Source: CAYNXB01 sp964401045 (GTDB taxonomy: Bacteria > Pseudomonadota > Alphaproteobacteria > Sphingomonadales > Sphingomonadaceae). Taken from it: 64,000 bases of DNA. The stretch covers positions 1 through 64,000 of the forward strand of contig CAYNXB010000009.1 in the NCBI GenBank assembly GCA_964401045.1, read 5' to 3'. Below the pieces are notes generated by a model that was not told the origin of the DNA, searched no databases, and worked only from the letters and a program-made list of their open reading frames with translations. Of this stretch, positions 32,557-41,907 are shown piece after piece (position 1 is the stretch's first letter; each line of letters starts with the position of its first letter). The position numbers and the translations under genes are program-made.

Positions 32557-33813
32557 ATGCATTTCAAAGAATTGAAGAAAAAGGCGCCGGCCGAGCTCGT
32601 CGAGATGGCCGAGGAGTTCGAGGTCGAAGGCGCATCGACGATGCGCCGGCAGGATCTGATGTTCGCGATCCTCAAGGAAGTCGCCGAAGACGGTGAGGAA
32701 ATCGTCGGCCAGGGCACAATCGAAGTGCTGCAGGACGGATTCGGTTTCCTCCGTTCGCCCGAGGCGAACTACCTCGCCGGGCCTGACGATATTTACGTTT
32801 CGCCCAACCAGGTCCGTAAATGGGGCCTGCGCACCGGCGACACGGTCGAAGGGGAGATCCGCGCGCCCAAGGACGGCGAGCGCTATTTCGCGCTGACCAA
32901 GCTCACCAGCGTCAATTTCGACGACCCCGACGCGGTTCGTCACCGGACCAACTTCGACAACCTCACCCCGCTCTATCCCGATGAACGGCTGAACCTCGAC
33001 ACGCTCGACCCGACGGTGAAGGACAAGTCCGCGCGCGTGATCGATATCATCTCGCCGCAGGGCAAGGGCCAGCGTGCGCTGATCGTCGCGCCGCCGCGCA
33101 CCGGCAAGACGGTGCTGATGCAGAACATCGCCAAGGCGATCACCGACAATCACCCGGAGGTGTTCCTGATCGTCCTGCTGGTCGACGAGCGTCCCGAGGA
33201 AGTCACCGACATGCAGCGCTCGGTTAAAGGCGAGGTGGTTTCCTCGACCTTCGACGAGCCCGCGAGCCGCCACGTGCAAGTCGCCGAGATGGTGATCGAG
33301 AAGGCCAAGCGCCTCGTCGAGCACAAGAAGGAGGTGGTGATCTTGCTCGATTCGATCACCCGCCTGGGCCGCGCCTACAACACCGTGGTGCCGAGTTCGG
33401 GCAAGGTCCTCACCGGCGGTGTCGACGCTAACGCTCTGCAGCGGCCGAAGCGCTTCTTCGGTGCCGCGCGCAACATCGAGGAAGGCGGTTCGCTGTCGAT
33501 CATCGCCACCGCGTTGATCGACACCGGAAGCCGCATGGACGAGGTGATCTTCGAGGAGTTCAAGGGCACCGGCAACTCCGAGATCGTGCTCGACCGCAAG
33601 GTCTCCGACAAGCGCATCTTCCCGTCGCTCGACGTCGGCAAGTCCGGCACCCGCAAGGAAGAGCTGCTGGTCGACAAGGACAAGCTGTCGAAAATGTGGG
33701 TTCTGCGCCGCATCCTCATGCAGATGGGCACCGTCGATGCGATGGAGTTCCTGCTCGACAAGATGAAGGACTCGAAATCCAACGAGGACTTCTTCGCCAA
33801 CATGAATCAGTAG
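32557..33813 (+). CDS. rho: Transcription termination factor Rho
   Basis: A 418-residue hexameric RNA helicase. N-terminal Rho_N helix (MHFKELKKKAPAELVEMAEE), cold-shock-like RNA-binding domain (DGFGFLRSPEANYLAGPDDIYVSP), Walker A PPRTGKTVL (about 178) and Walker B VVILLDSITRLGRAYN. The 164-bp leader has a small GGTCT-AACC-AGACC hairpin (32478-32491); rho genes often control themselves through their leader, not shown here. Confidence 0.97.
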   Translation: MHFKELKKKAPAELVEMAEEFEVEGASTMRRQDLMFAILKEVAEDGEEIVGQGTIEVLQDGFGFLRSPEANYLAGPDDIYVSPNQVRKWGLRTGDTVEGEIRAPKDGERYFALTKLTSVNFDDPDAVRHRTNFDNLTPLYPDERLNLDTLDPTVKDKSARVIDIISPQGKGQRALIVAPPRTGKTVLMQNIAKAITDNHPEVFLIVLLVDERPEEVTDMQRSVKGEVVSSTFDEPASRHVQVAEMVIEKAKRLVEHKKEVVILLDSITRLGRAYNTVVPSSGKVLTGGVDANALQRPKRFFGAARNIEEGGSLSIIATALIDTGSRMDEVIFEEFKGTGNSEIVLDRKVSDKRIFPSLDVGKSGTRKEELLVDKDKLSKMWVLRRILMQMGTVDAMEFLLDKMKDSKSNEDFFANMNQ

Positions 33814-34005
33814 TCCGTTGGTAAATCTCGTCCCGCCCGTTCGGTCGTCATCGGCGGTCCGGGGACGGGGACGGACGAGGCTGCCCGGGCTTGCCGATCC
33901 CACGCCAGCTTGACCGCGCGTGCAGCAAGTTGCGTTGACCGACTTTCCCCTTTGCTTCGGCGGGGGTGCGGCTCTCGTTCGTGGCGGGCGCCCTTGCGCG
34001 CGCCG

Positions 34006-34704
34006 TTAGCCCAGGTTCGCGGCGAAGAACTCTGCGGTTCGGCTGTCGGCGAGTCGTGCGCCTTCCTCGTTACGCCGCAAGCCGACTTCGGTTGCGAAGC
34101 CGTGATCAAGGCCGGGGTAGTCGTGCAGCGTGACCTTCGGATGATCGTCGAGGCCTTCGTGCATCGCCTTCTGCGTGTCGGGGCCGACAAAATGGTCTGC
34201 GCCGGCGATGTGCAGCATCAGCGGGTTGGCGATCGCGTGCTTTTCCCGCAGCAACTCCGAAATGCCGACCGGATAGTATCCGACGCTGGCGTCAACATCG
34301 GTGCGTGCGGCGGTCATATAGGCGAGGCGCCCGCCAAGGCAGTAACCAACCACGCCGACCTTGTAGCAACCCTCTGACATTCGGGCATATTTGATTGTAG
34401 CTTCGATGTCGCCGATGCCGCCGTCCTGGTTGAACTGGCCCATGAGCTCGAACGCGCGCTGGAGTTCGCTTTCCACGTCGGGATCGAGTTCGACGCCAGG
34501 CTCGAGCCGCCAGAACAGGTCTGGGGCGATCGCGACATAGCCATCCTCGGCCAGCCGGTCGCACTTGCGGCGGATGCCGGCGTTCACGCCGAAGATCTCC
34601 TGGATTACGATGATCGCCGCGCGTGGCGATCCCTGAGGGCGGGCGACATAGGCGGAAAATGCGCCATCGCCCGTGAGGGTGGAAATCTCTATGCTAGCGG
34701 TCAT
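34006..34704 (-). CDS. Dienelactone hydrolase-family protein
   Basis: A 232-residue alpha/beta hydrolase. The nucleophile is Cys in VGVVGYCLGGRLAYM, the Asp in AGADHFVG and the His in YPGLDHGFA, the Cys-Asp-His triad of carboxymethylenebutenolidase. No aromatic catabolism genes are close, so the substrate is unclear. It breaks the plus-strand run between rho and mnmE. The 192 bp between rho and this gene hold nothing I recognise. Confidence 0.88.
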   Translation of the reverse strand: MTASIEISTLTGDGAFSAYVARPQGSPRAAIIVIQEIFGVNAGIRRKCDRLAEDGYVAIAPDLFWRLEPGVELDPDVESELQRAFELMGQFNQDGGIGDIEATIKYARMSEGCYKVGVVGYCLGGRLAYMTAARTDVDASVGYYPVGISELLREKHAIANPLMLHIAGADHFVGPDTQKAMHEGLDDHPKVTLHDYPGLDHGFATEVGLRRNEEGARLADSRTAEFFAANLG

Positions 34705-34746
34705 ATTGGCGTCCTCATTTCCATGAACGGCCGAAGGTGTTGCGCG

Positions 34747-35013
34747 ATGAAGATCAATATCGAAATTGATTGCAGCCCCGAAGAGGCGCGGCAGTTCATG
34801 GGCCTGCCCGATGTCGAGAAGGCCAACAAGGTCTATGTCGATACCATCGCCCAGGCGATGAAGGGCGTCTCAAACGTCGACCAGTTGCAGGATTACGCCA
34901 AGCAGCTCGCGCCGATGGGACAGCTTGGATTGAAAGTGTTCCAGAGCTTTGTCGAAGGCGCGGCCAGGAGTTCGGGCAGCAAACCCAAGGGCGACGGCGA
35001 CAAGAGCGAATAG
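34747..35013 (+). CDS. Small conserved protein, DUF6489-like
   Basis: An 88-residue soluble protein with EIDCSPEEARQFMGLPDV, a helical middle (DTIAQAMKGVSNVDQLQDYAKQ) and a charged Gly/Lys tail. It resembles small conserved alphaproteobacterial proteins of unknown function (DUF6489-like, from memory). The middle is reminiscent of phasins but too short to call. It is 10 bp before mnmE and likely co-transcribed. Confidence 0.7.
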   Translation: MKINIEIDCSPEEARQFMGLPDVEKANKVYVDTIAQAMKGVSNVDQLQDYAKQLAPMGQLGLKVFQSFVEGAARSSGSKPKGDGDKSE

Positions 35014-35023
35014 TCCGCGCGCG

Positions 35024-36292
35024 ATGGACACGATCTTCGCGCTGTCGAGCGGCGCGCCGCCGGCGGGGATCGCCGTTATCCGCATCAGCGGGCCGCGTGC
35101 GCGAGTCGCGCTGGAGCAATTGGCGGGCGTAATGCCCATACCGCGCGCGCTCCATTTCACCGCCTTGCGCGAGGGCGAGCGGTTGCTCGATCGCGGCTTC
35201 GTCGCATTCCTGCCCGGACCTGGCACTGCGACCGGCGAGGACATTCTCGAATTTCATTTGCACGGCGGGCGCGCGGTGGTCGCCGCGGTTGAAGGTGCGC
35301 TTGCCGCGATTCCGGGGTTGCGGCGCGCGGAGCCTGGCGAATTCACCCGGCGAGCCTTTGCCAATGGACGGATAGATCTGGCCGAAGCAGAAGGGCTGGG
35401 TGATCTGCTCTCCGCTGAAACGGAGCTGCAGCGTCGCTCGGCGCTCGAAATCGCCTCCGGTCGCTTCTCGCATCAGGTACAAGGCTGGCGCGAGGAGCTG
35501 CTGGCGCTGTCTGCACAAGTGGAAGCGGTGCTCGATTTCGACGATGAAGACGATGTGGCAACCGTATCGCCATTGTTTCACAATGAAATCAAAGCGTTAA
35601 AGGATAATATCGGCGAAGTTATGGCTTGGCCGCGGGCAGAGACGCTGCGCGAAGGTTTTCGCGTTGCGCTCGCCGGCCCGCCCAATGCAGGCAAGTCGAC
35701 CCTGTTCAACGCCCTGGTCGAACATGAGGCTGCGATCACATCTCCGGCGGCCGGCACCACCCGCGATGTTCTGGAACGTCCGGTGGCGATCGAGGGCGTT
35801 CCCTTGGTGTTCGTTGACATGGCCGGCTTGCGCGAGGCGGAAGGCGAGATCGAGGCACTCGGGGTCGAGCGGGCCCACGCCGAACTCGGGCGCGCCGATC
35901 TCGTGCTCTGGCTTGGAACGGAGGGCGACGGCCCAAGCGGCGCGTGGGAGATCGAACCGCAGATCGATCGTCAGGATCGTCCTGCTAAGGCCGCGCCCCG
36001 CTTCCGGTTGTCGGCGTTGACGGGTGAGGGTTTGCTGGCGCTGAAGCGAGCACTTGTGGAGCATGCGAGGGGCGCGATGCCGAAGCCCGGCACCGCCGCG
36101 CTCAACGAACGCCAGAGGCACCGTCTTGGCCAGGCCGTGGATTCTCTCGCGGCGATTGACGAACTGGACGATCCGCTGCTCATCGCCGAGCATCTCCGCC
36201 GCGCTCGGATGGCGTTCGACGCCTTGATCGGTCGCACGGCCACCGAGGACATGCTGGACGCTTTGTTCGGCCGCTTTTGCATCGGCAAGTAA
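35024..36292 (+). CDS. mnmE: tRNA modification GTPase MnmE
   Basis: A 422-residue GTPase that with MnmG adds the 5-(carboxymethyl)aminomethyl group to wobble U34. MDTIFALSSGAPPAGIAVIRISG and EFHLHGGRAVV form the folate-binding domain; LAGPPNAGKSTLFNALV (about 216) is the P-loop; GTTRDVLE and DMAGLREAEG are G2-G3; the C-terminal FCIGK keeps the required Cys. Its stop is next to a parS site. Confidence 0.95.
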   Translation: MDTIFALSSGAPPAGIAVIRISGPRARVALEQLAGVMPIPRALHFTALREGERLLDRGFVAFLPGPGTATGEDILEFHLHGGRAVVAAVEGALAAIPGLRRAEPGEFTRRAFANGRIDLAEAEGLGDLLSAETELQRRSALEIASGRFSHQVQGWREELLALSAQVEAVLDFDDEDDVATVSPLFHNEIKALKDNIGEVMAWPRAETLREGFRVALAGPPNAGKSTLFNALVEHEAAITSPAAGTTRDVLERPVAIEGVPLVFVDMAGLREAEGEIEALGVERAHAELGRADLVLWLGTEGDGPSGAWEIEPQIDRQDRPAKAAPRFRLSALTGEGLLALKRALVEHARGAMPKPGTAALNERQRHRLGQAVDSLAAIDELDDPLLIAEHLRRARMAFDALIGRTATEDMLDALFGRFCIGK

Positions 36293-36308
36293 TGTTCCAC
36301 GTGGAACA
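36293..36308. other. parS site 1
   Basis: TGTTCCACGTGGAACA, a perfect 16-bp palindrome fitting the parS consensus TGTTNCACGTGNAACA. It lies between mnmE and mnmG, about 5.4 kb right of the candidate origin. ParB, encoded 3.3 kb downstream, should load here. Confidence 0.92.
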
Positions 36309-36350
36309 CTGCCTTTGACCAAGTCGCGCCACCCGACTAATCGGCGCCGC

Positions 36351-38171
36351 ATGCGCGCATTCGATGTCATTGTCGTCGGTGGAGGCCACGCGGGCTGCGA
36401 AGCCGCCGCCGTCGCTGCGCGCATGGGGGCGAGCACAGCGCTGGTCAGTTTCGATCTGACCAAGATCGGTGCGATGAGCTGCAACCCCGCAATCGGCGGG
36501 TTGGGCAAGGGCCATCTGGTGCGGGAGGTCGACGCGTTCGACGGCCTGATCGGCCGCGCCGCCGATGCAGCGGCGATTCATTACCGCATGCTCAACCGCT
36601 CGAAAGGCAGCGCGGTGTGGGGACCGCGCGTGCAGGCGGATCGCAAGCTGTTCGCGGCGGCGATCCAATGCGCGGTCGCCGCTCAGCCGGGTCTAGAACT
36701 GATCGAGGGGGAGGCTGCGGCGGTCGTACTCGAAGGCGGACGAGCCGTCGGGCTCCGTCTTGGCGACGGCACGCGTTTCTCGGCCGAAGCCGTGGTGCTC
36801 GCGACTGGCACGTTCCTCGGCGGACGGCTGTTCCGTGGCAAGGAAGTGCTAGAAGGCGGGCGGGTCGGCGAATCATCTGCTCTCGAGCTCGCTGCGCAAT
36901 TGCGCGAAGCCGCGTTGCCGATGGCGCGCCTCAAGACGGGAACGCCACCACGCCTCGATGGGCGCACGATCGATTGGGCGCGGCTCGAAGAGCAGGCATC
37001 GGATGCCGATGACTGGACAATGTCTTCCCTTACCCAGGGCCGGGCGAATCCGCTGGTGTTCTGCGCCATCACCCGAACCAACGTGCGTTCGCACGATATC
37101 ATTCGGGCCAACCTCGATCGCTCGCCGCTATTCACGGGCGCGATCGGGGCGGCGGGGCCGCGCTATTGTCCGTCGATCGAGGACAAGATCCAGCGCTTTG
37201 CCGATCGAGAAGGCCATCAGGTGTTCCTCGAGCCCGAGGGCCTCGATAGCCATCTCGTGTACCCGAACGGCGTCAGCACCTCGCTGCCCGCCGATGTCCA
37301 GCTTGCGATGCTGCGCACGATGGCTGGCTTGGCTGACGTCGAGATGGTCGTCCCGGGCTACGCGGTCGAATACGACCACGTCGACCCGCGCGCGCTCCAT
37401 TCGACACTCCAATTGCGGGACATTCCGGGGCTTTACTGCGCGGGGCAGATCAACGGCACCACCGGCTACGAAGAGGCTGCTGCGCAAGGGCTGATCGCCG
37501 GAATGCACGCCGCTGCCGCGGTGCTCGGCCGGGACGCCGCCCCGCTCGACCGGGCGAATTCGTACATGGCCGTGATGACTGACGACCTGACCCTTCACGG
37601 GGTAAGCGAGCCTTACCGAATGCTTACCGCACGGGCTGAATACCGGCTGCGCTTGCGGGCGAATAACGCGGCCACGCGGCTCACGTCGATTGCGATCGCT
37701 GCCGGGTGTGTGGGGGATGAAAGGCGTCGCTGGTTTGAGACGCACGCAGAACAACGGGCACGGATGGATGAGGCGCTGGCTGAGCGAATCCTGCTTCGAG
37801 GCGAGAGGCGAGGCGCGCGCGAATGGCTTCGGGTCGAGGGCGTTTCGCTCGCCGACCTTGGTCCTCTGCTCGACCCGGATCTCGATTGGACGAGCGATGC
37901 CGCGGAGGAGGCCGCGGAAGACGCGCGCTACGCGCCTTACCTGGAGCGTCAGGATGCGGAGTTGCGTGATTTGCGCGCGAGCGATTCCCTCCAGCTCGAT
38001 GCGGATTTTCCCTATGCTGCGATACCCGGCCTTTCCAATGAGATGGTCGAGCGTCTCGGCGCTGCGCGGCCCGCAACGCTCGCGGCGGCGGGAAGGGTGA
38101 CCGGAGTGACCCCTGCTGCCCTCGCTGCGTTATTGGTCCATGCGCGGAGGCGTGCGCGGGAAGCTGCATGA
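36351..38171 (+). CDS. mnmG: tRNA U34 modification enzyme MnmG (GidA)
   Basis: A 606-residue FAD enzyme, partner of MnmE. VIVVGGGHAGCEAAAVAARMG binds FAD; MSCNPAIGGLGKGHLVREVDA, LKTGTPPRLDGRTI and GTTGYEEAAAQGLIAG are signatures. TTG 36315 immediately after parS is an in-frame alternative start, but ATG 36351 gives the usual N-terminus. Confidence 0.96.
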   Translation: MRAFDVIVVGGGHAGCEAAAVAARMGASTALVSFDLTKIGAMSCNPAIGGLGKGHLVREVDAFDGLIGRAADAAAIHYRMLNRSKGSAVWGPRVQADRKLFAAAIQCAVAAQPGLELIEGEAAAVVLEGGRAVGLRLGDGTRFSAEAVVLATGTFLGGRLFRGKEVLEGGRVGESSALELAAQLREAALPMARLKTGTPPRLDGRTIDWARLEEQASDADDWTMSSLTQGRANPLVFCAITRTNVRSHDIIRANLDRSPLFTGAIGAAGPRYCPSIEDKIQRFADREGHQVFLEPEGLDSHLVYPNGVSTSLPADVQLAMLRTMAGLADVEMVVPGYAVEYDHVDPRALHSTLQLRDIPGLYCAGQINGTTGYEEAAAQGLIAGMHAAAAVLGRDAAPLDRANSYMAVMTDDLTLHGVSEPYRMLTARAEYRLRLRANNAATRLTSIAIAAGCVGDERRRWFETHAEQRARMDEALAERILLRGERRGAREWLRVEGVSLADLGPLLDPDLDWTSDAAEEAAEDARYAPYLERQDAELRDLRASDSLQLDADFPYAAIPGLSNEMVERLGAARPATLAAAGRVTGVTPAALAALLVHARRRAREAA

Positions 38172-38800
38172 TAGACGATGAGACCGCTGCCCGCGGATTA
38201 GCCCTTGAGCATGGCGATGAAGCCGCGCTTGCGCGGCTCGATCGCTTCGTGGAGCTTCTGCACGAGGAAAACGATCGTCAGAACCTGGTGTCGAAAACCA
38301 GCCTGGCGCAAGTCTGGCGCCGCCACATCGCGGATAGCGCCCAGCTCCTGTGCCATGTTCCACGTGAAACACCCCCCTGGCTCGACCTGGGTACAGGGGC
38401 TGGCTTTCCCGGCCTCATAATCGCAGCGATGCGTCCTGAGTGGGACATTCGCCTGATTGAATCGCGCAAAAAGCGAGTCGAATGGCTTGAGCGTGTGAAC
38501 GGCGAACTGGGCCTGACCAATTGTCGCGTGATCGGCGCGCGGCTCGAAGATGTGGAAAGCGTTCCAGCAGGTGTCATCTCGGCGCGCGCCTTCGCCCCGA
38601 TGGTTAAGTTGCTCGCGTTGTCCCAACGCTTCTCCACAGCCGAAACGGTCTGGCTGTTGCCGAAGGGGCGTTCCGCGGCGCACGAATTGCGCCAGCTTGC
38701 GCCAAACGTGCGCCGACTGTTCCACGTGGAACAATCGCAAACCGATCCCGAGTCTGGTATCATCGTCGGCAGCGGGGTCGGTATACGAGGGACGGAATGA
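38168..38800 (+). CDS. rsmG: 16S rRNA (G527) 7-methyltransferase
   Basis: A 210-residue RsmG/GidB. SAM site LDLGTGAGFPGLIIA, RKKRVEWLERV, and VISARAFAPMVKLL are typical. Overlaps mnmG and parA by ATGA. Two parS sites are inside its coding sequence and are read as protein (residues around 63-68 and 184-189), so the gene tolerates the fixed codons. Confidence 0.95.
   Translation: MIDDETAARGLALEHGDEAALARLDRFVELLHEENDRQNLVSKTSLAQVWRRHIADSAQLLCHVPRETPPWLDLGTGAGFPGLIIAAMRPEWDIRLIESRKKRVEWLERVNGELGLTNCRVIGARLEDVESVPAGVISARAFAPMVKLLALSQRFSTAETVWLLPKGRSAAHELRQLAPNVRRLFHVEQSQTDPESGIIVGSGVGIRGTE
38356..38371. other. parS site 2 (inside rsmG)
   Basis: TGTTCCACGTGAAACA fits TGTTNCACGTGNAACA; the two arms differ at one base, so it is nearly but not fully symmetric. 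It lies within rsmG. Confidence 0.88.
38718..38733. other. parS site 3 (inside rsmG)
   Basis: TGTTCCACGTGGAACA, identical to site 1, near the 3' end of rsmG and 64 bp before parA. ParB spreading from here would cover the parAB promoter region. Confidence 0.92.
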
Positions 38801-39573
38801 TCCGCATCGCAATCGCGAACCAGAAGGGCGGAGTGGGTAAGACCACCACCGCGATCAACATCGCCACGGCCATGGCTGCTACAGGTTGGCGGACTTTGCT
38901 GATCGACCTCGACCCGCAAGGAAACGCGTCGACCGGCCTTGGTGTCCCCTCCAGCGCTCGCGAGACATCGAGCTACGATCTGCTGATCGATCAGGCGTCC
39001 ATCTCGGAATGTGCGCAGCCGACCAATATTCCAGGTCTCGACGTGATTCCCGCTACGGTCGATCTGAGCGGGGCGGAGGTCGAGCTGGTTGGAATGGAGA
39101 ATCGCACCGATCGGCTGCGTCAGGCGCTCGCTAACGATGTGGCGCACCAGTTGTGCTTCATCGATTGCCCGCCGTCGCTCGGCTTGCTGACGCTCAACGC
39201 GCTGGCCGCGGCAGACACGTTGCTGGTTCCTTTGCAGTGCGAGTTCTTCGCGCTTGAAGGGCTCAGTCAGCTACTGACCACGGTGGAACGGGTGCAGGAG
39301 CGGTTCAATCCCGATCTCGGCATCGTCGGCATTGCTTTGACGATGTTCGACCGGCGCAACCGCCTGACCGATCAGGTCGCCGACGACGTGCGCCAGTGCC
39401 TGGGCAAACTGGTGTTCAACAGCGTGATCCCGCGCAACGTGCGGTTGTCAGAGGCCCCGAGCCACGGACTTCCGGCGCTGGTTTACGACCACAACTGCGC
39501 CGGAAGCCGCGCTTACATGGACCTGGCGCGAGAGCTGATCGGCCGGTTGCCCCAGGAAAGGAAAGCGGCATGA
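38797..39573 (+). CDS. parA: Chromosome partitioning ATPase ParA
   Basis: A 258-residue deviant Walker ATPase. NQKGGVGKTTTAINIA (8-23) has the signature Lys10, DLDPQGNASTGLG follows, and FIDCPPSLGLLTLNAL is the Walker B region. It drives ParB-parS complexes to the pole along nucleoid DNA. ATGA overlap with rsmG and with parB. Confidence 0.96.
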   Translation: MIRIAIANQKGGVGKTTTAINIATAMAATGWRTLLIDLDPQGNASTGLGVPSSARETSSYDLLIDQASISECAQPTNIPGLDVIPATVDLSGAEVELVGMENRTDRLRQALANDVAHQLCFIDCPPSLGLLTLNALAAADTLLVPLQCEFFALEGLSQLLTTVERVQERFNPDLGIVGIALTMFDRRNRLTDQVADDVRQCLGKLVFNSVIPRNVRLSEAPSHGLPALVYDHNCAGSRAYMDLARELIGRLPQERKAA

Positions 39574-40532
39574 GCGACGAAGCGCAGGAAAAGGCCGTGA
39601 AGGCGGCTCCGCCACGCCGGCTGGGACGCGGCCTTGGCGCCCTGCTCGGTGAGGCGCGGCGCGAGGAGCCGGTGATTCGTCTCAGCCCGGTCGATCCGGC
39701 TGAGCGGGACGCACCGCGCCGTAACGGCAGTGGTGACGGGCTTGCCAACCTCGCGGTCGCTGCGATCGAGCCGCACCCCGATCAGCCACGCCGGCATTTC
39801 GACGCGGACGCGCTGGCCGAGCTCGCCTCGTCGATCGCCGCGCGCGGGGTGATCCAGCCTGTAATCGTGCGCCCGCTTGCCAACGGGCGCTACCAACTGG
39901 TTGCTGGCGAGCGTCGCTGGCGCGCCGCGCAGCAGGCCCAACTCCATGAAATACCAGCATTAATTCGCGACTTGGGTGATCGCGACGTGATGGCGCTGGC
40001 GCTGATCGAGAACATCCAGCGCGAAGACCTGAACCCGATCGAGGAGGCGCGCGCCTACCAGCGGCTGGCCGATAGCGAGGGCCTGACTCAAGCCGAAATC
40101 GCCGGAATGGTCGAGAAATCGCGGAGCCATGTCGCCAATCTCCAGCGGCTGCTGAGCCTTCCGGAGGGCGTGATCGGTCATCTCGAGACCGGGCGCCTGT
40201 CGATGGGCCACGCGCGCGCCCTGATCGGCCATAAGGACGCCGAAGCGCTTGCCGATCGGGCGGTCGCGAAGAAGCTCTCGGTGCGCGAAGTCGAGCAACT
40301 CGCGCGTGAGGGCGCGGCAAGACCGGCCCGGAGAACCCCGCGGCCCGCTGCGAACGATACCGCGGAAAACGCCGACATCCGCGCGGTCGAGAGCCATCTC
40401 GAGGAATTCCTCGGCCTGGCCGTAAAGATTGCAGCGGAGGCCGACAGCCGCTCGGGTGCGGTGACGATTCGCTACCGCACGCTCGATCAGCTGGATCTGA
40501 TCTGCCAGCGGCTCACCGGCGGCGCGATTTAG
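39570..40532 (+). CDS. parB: Chromosome partitioning protein ParB
   Basis: A 320-residue ParB CTPase. N-terminal RRLGRGLGALLGEA binds ParA; the CTP/ParB domain holds LVAGERRWRAAQ and ALIENIQREDLNPIEEA; the helix-turn-helix GLTQAEIAGMVEKSRSHVAN contacts parS; a C-terminal dimer domain ends the protein. Three parS sites lie just upstream. Confidence 0.96.
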   Translation: MSDEAQEKAVKAAPPRRLGRGLGALLGEARREEPVIRLSPVDPAERDAPRRNGSGDGLANLAVAAIEPHPDQPRRHFDADALAELASSIAARGVIQPVIVRPLANGRYQLVAGERRWRAAQQAQLHEIPALIRDLGDRDVMALALIENIQREDLNPIEEARAYQRLADSEGLTQAEIAGMVEKSRSHVANLQRLLSLPEGVIGHLETGRLSMGHARALIGHKDAEALADRAVAKKLSVREVEQLAREGAARPARRTPRPAANDTAENADIRAVESHLEEFLGLAVKIAAEADSRSGAVTIRYRTLDQLDLICQRLTGGAI

Positions 40533-40561
40533 CGGGCCACGGAGCAGTCGCGCCGCGCGAC

Positions 40562-41251
40562 TTACTTTGAATACTTGGTTTTGACGTACTTGGTCGGCTG
40601 GATCTTGATCCGCTTGTCGCGAATCACGCGCCGCGCCGGGGGTGGGGCGGGCTCGTCCACCCACTCTTCGACTATCCGCTCCTTCGGCTTGCAGTTGCAG
40701 CAGCCGCCGGAGATCTTCACCGGCACCCACATCACGCGCCCCGCGTAGTACGGATAGCCGCTTTGGGCGCCGTAAACCCCTTGATGACTGTAGCCGCCGC
40801 CATAGGCGTACCCGCCACCCGAGCCCGCGAACGAGGCTTCGTAGCGGTCGAGATAATCCTCGCAGAAATCGGCCGCCTGGCCGCGATCTTCGGCCCGGTC
40901 GATCGCTGCGCCCGCGACTGCGCCTACGCCCGCGCCTACCACTGTGCCGACGACGCGATTCCCGCGTCCGGCGATGCGGTTGCCCGCGATTCCGCCGATC
41001 ACGCCGCCGATGACCGCGCCGCCCACACCGTCATCGTTGCCGCGCATACGATCACGGCACTGGGCGAGCCAGTTGTCGCGCTCCTCGACGCTGTAGCCGG
41101 CGATTGGGCCGGACGCTTCCTGCGGGCCGTCCGGGATCGGGGGGAGCGCGGCGGGTTGATGCGCATCGTACCCCTCCTCGGCGAAAGCCGGGGTGGCGGT
41201 GAAGGCGCCGGCAAGGAGGCCGATAGCGGCAAGCGTGTGGCGAACGGGCAT
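40562..41251 (-). CDS. Glycine-zipper envelope protein
   Basis: A 229-residue exported protein: signal peptide (AAIGLLAGAFTATPAFAEE), then a glycine zipper GGAVIGGVIGGIAGNRIAGR and GTVVGAGVGAVAGAA (about 78-112) that can insert in or line the outer membrane, a Gly/Tyr-rich stretch, GGCCNCKPKE with three Cys, and a basic tail TKYVKTKYSK. Function unknown; Rick_17kDa-like proteins are related. Confidence 0.75.
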   Translation of the reverse strand: MPVRHTLAAIGLLAGAFTATPAFAEEGYDAHQPAALPPIPDGPQEASGPIAGYSVEERDNWLAQCRDRMRGNDDGVGGAVIGGVIGGIAGNRIAGRGNRVVGTVVGAGVGAVAGAAIDRAEDRGQAADFCEDYLDRYEASFAGSGGGYAYGGGYSHQGVYGAQSGYPYYAGRVMWVPVKISGGCCNCKPKERIVEEWVDEPAPPPARRVIRDKRIKIQPTKYVKTKYSK

Positions 41252-41357
41252 GCGGAAATCCCCCTTGGTCTGCAGGTCTGCAGGCGGAAATTAACGCGAA
41301 ATCTACCATCGGGATCGGCCGTCAGCCAAAGATTCCCCGCGCGCGTCCCGTTTCGGT

Positions 41358-41840
41358 TCAGATACGCAGCGCGGCGAGGGCGGCCAGCGCCTCAATTCCG
41401 GCGGCGTCCTCGCCATCGAAACGGGCGGGGCGGGGGCTATCGAGGTCGATCACAGCGATCAGCGCATCATCGCGGACCACCGGCACGACCAGCTCCGAGC
41501 GGCTTGCCGCGTCGCAGGCGATATGGCCGGGAAACGCGAACACGTCCTCGACCAGTCGGGTTTCGCGCGTTTGCGCTGCTGTCCCGCACACGCCTTGGCC
41601 CAAGGGAATCCGGATACAGGCAGGCTTGCCGCAGAATGGTCCGAGCACCAGCTCGCCTTCGATCAGGCGATAGAAACCGGCCCAATTCAGCTCTGGCACG
41701 AATTGCCAGACCAGCGCTGCAAGGTTGGCCATGTTGGCGACGCCGTCCGGCTCGCCCGCGGTGAGCGCGTCGGCCGCGGCCAACAGGTCGCGGTAGAGAT
41801 CGGCCTTCGGTTGGCCGGTAGCCGGCTGGAAGTCGTACAT
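41358..41840 (-). CDS. msrC: Free methionine-(R)-sulfoxide reductase (GAF type)
   Basis: A 160-residue single GAF domain. Cys75, Cys85 and Cys109 have the 10- and 24-residue spacing of the three redox Cys of E. coli fRMsr (84, 94, 118). PACIRIPLGQGVCGTAA and FPGHIACDAASRSELVVP are family motifs. It reduces free Met-R-sulfoxide. It is divergent from the PQQ-type dehydrogenase gene. Confidence 0.9.
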   Translation of the reverse strand: MYDFQPATGQPKADLYRDLLAAADALTAGEPDGVANMANLAALVWQFVPELNWAGFYRLIEGELVLGPFCGKPACIRIPLGQGVCGTAAQTRETRLVEDVFAFPGHIACDAASRSELVVPVVRDDALIAVIDLDSPRPARFDGEDAAGIEALAALAALRI

Positions 41841-41907
41841 CGTGAGGGCGAGCCCTACCGCTTTCGCCGATTGCCGCAAGCCATCCGCTGTCCTATTCAG
41901 GCGACCT

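Noticed and set aside
32449..33903. A 484-codon minus-strand frame over rho
   Set aside because: Antisense of a highly conserved gene; no recognisable motif.
33807..34190. A 127-codon minus-strand frame after rho
   Set aside because: Mostly overlaps the dienelactone hydrolase gene in another frame; Ser/Arg/Pro-rich shadow composition.
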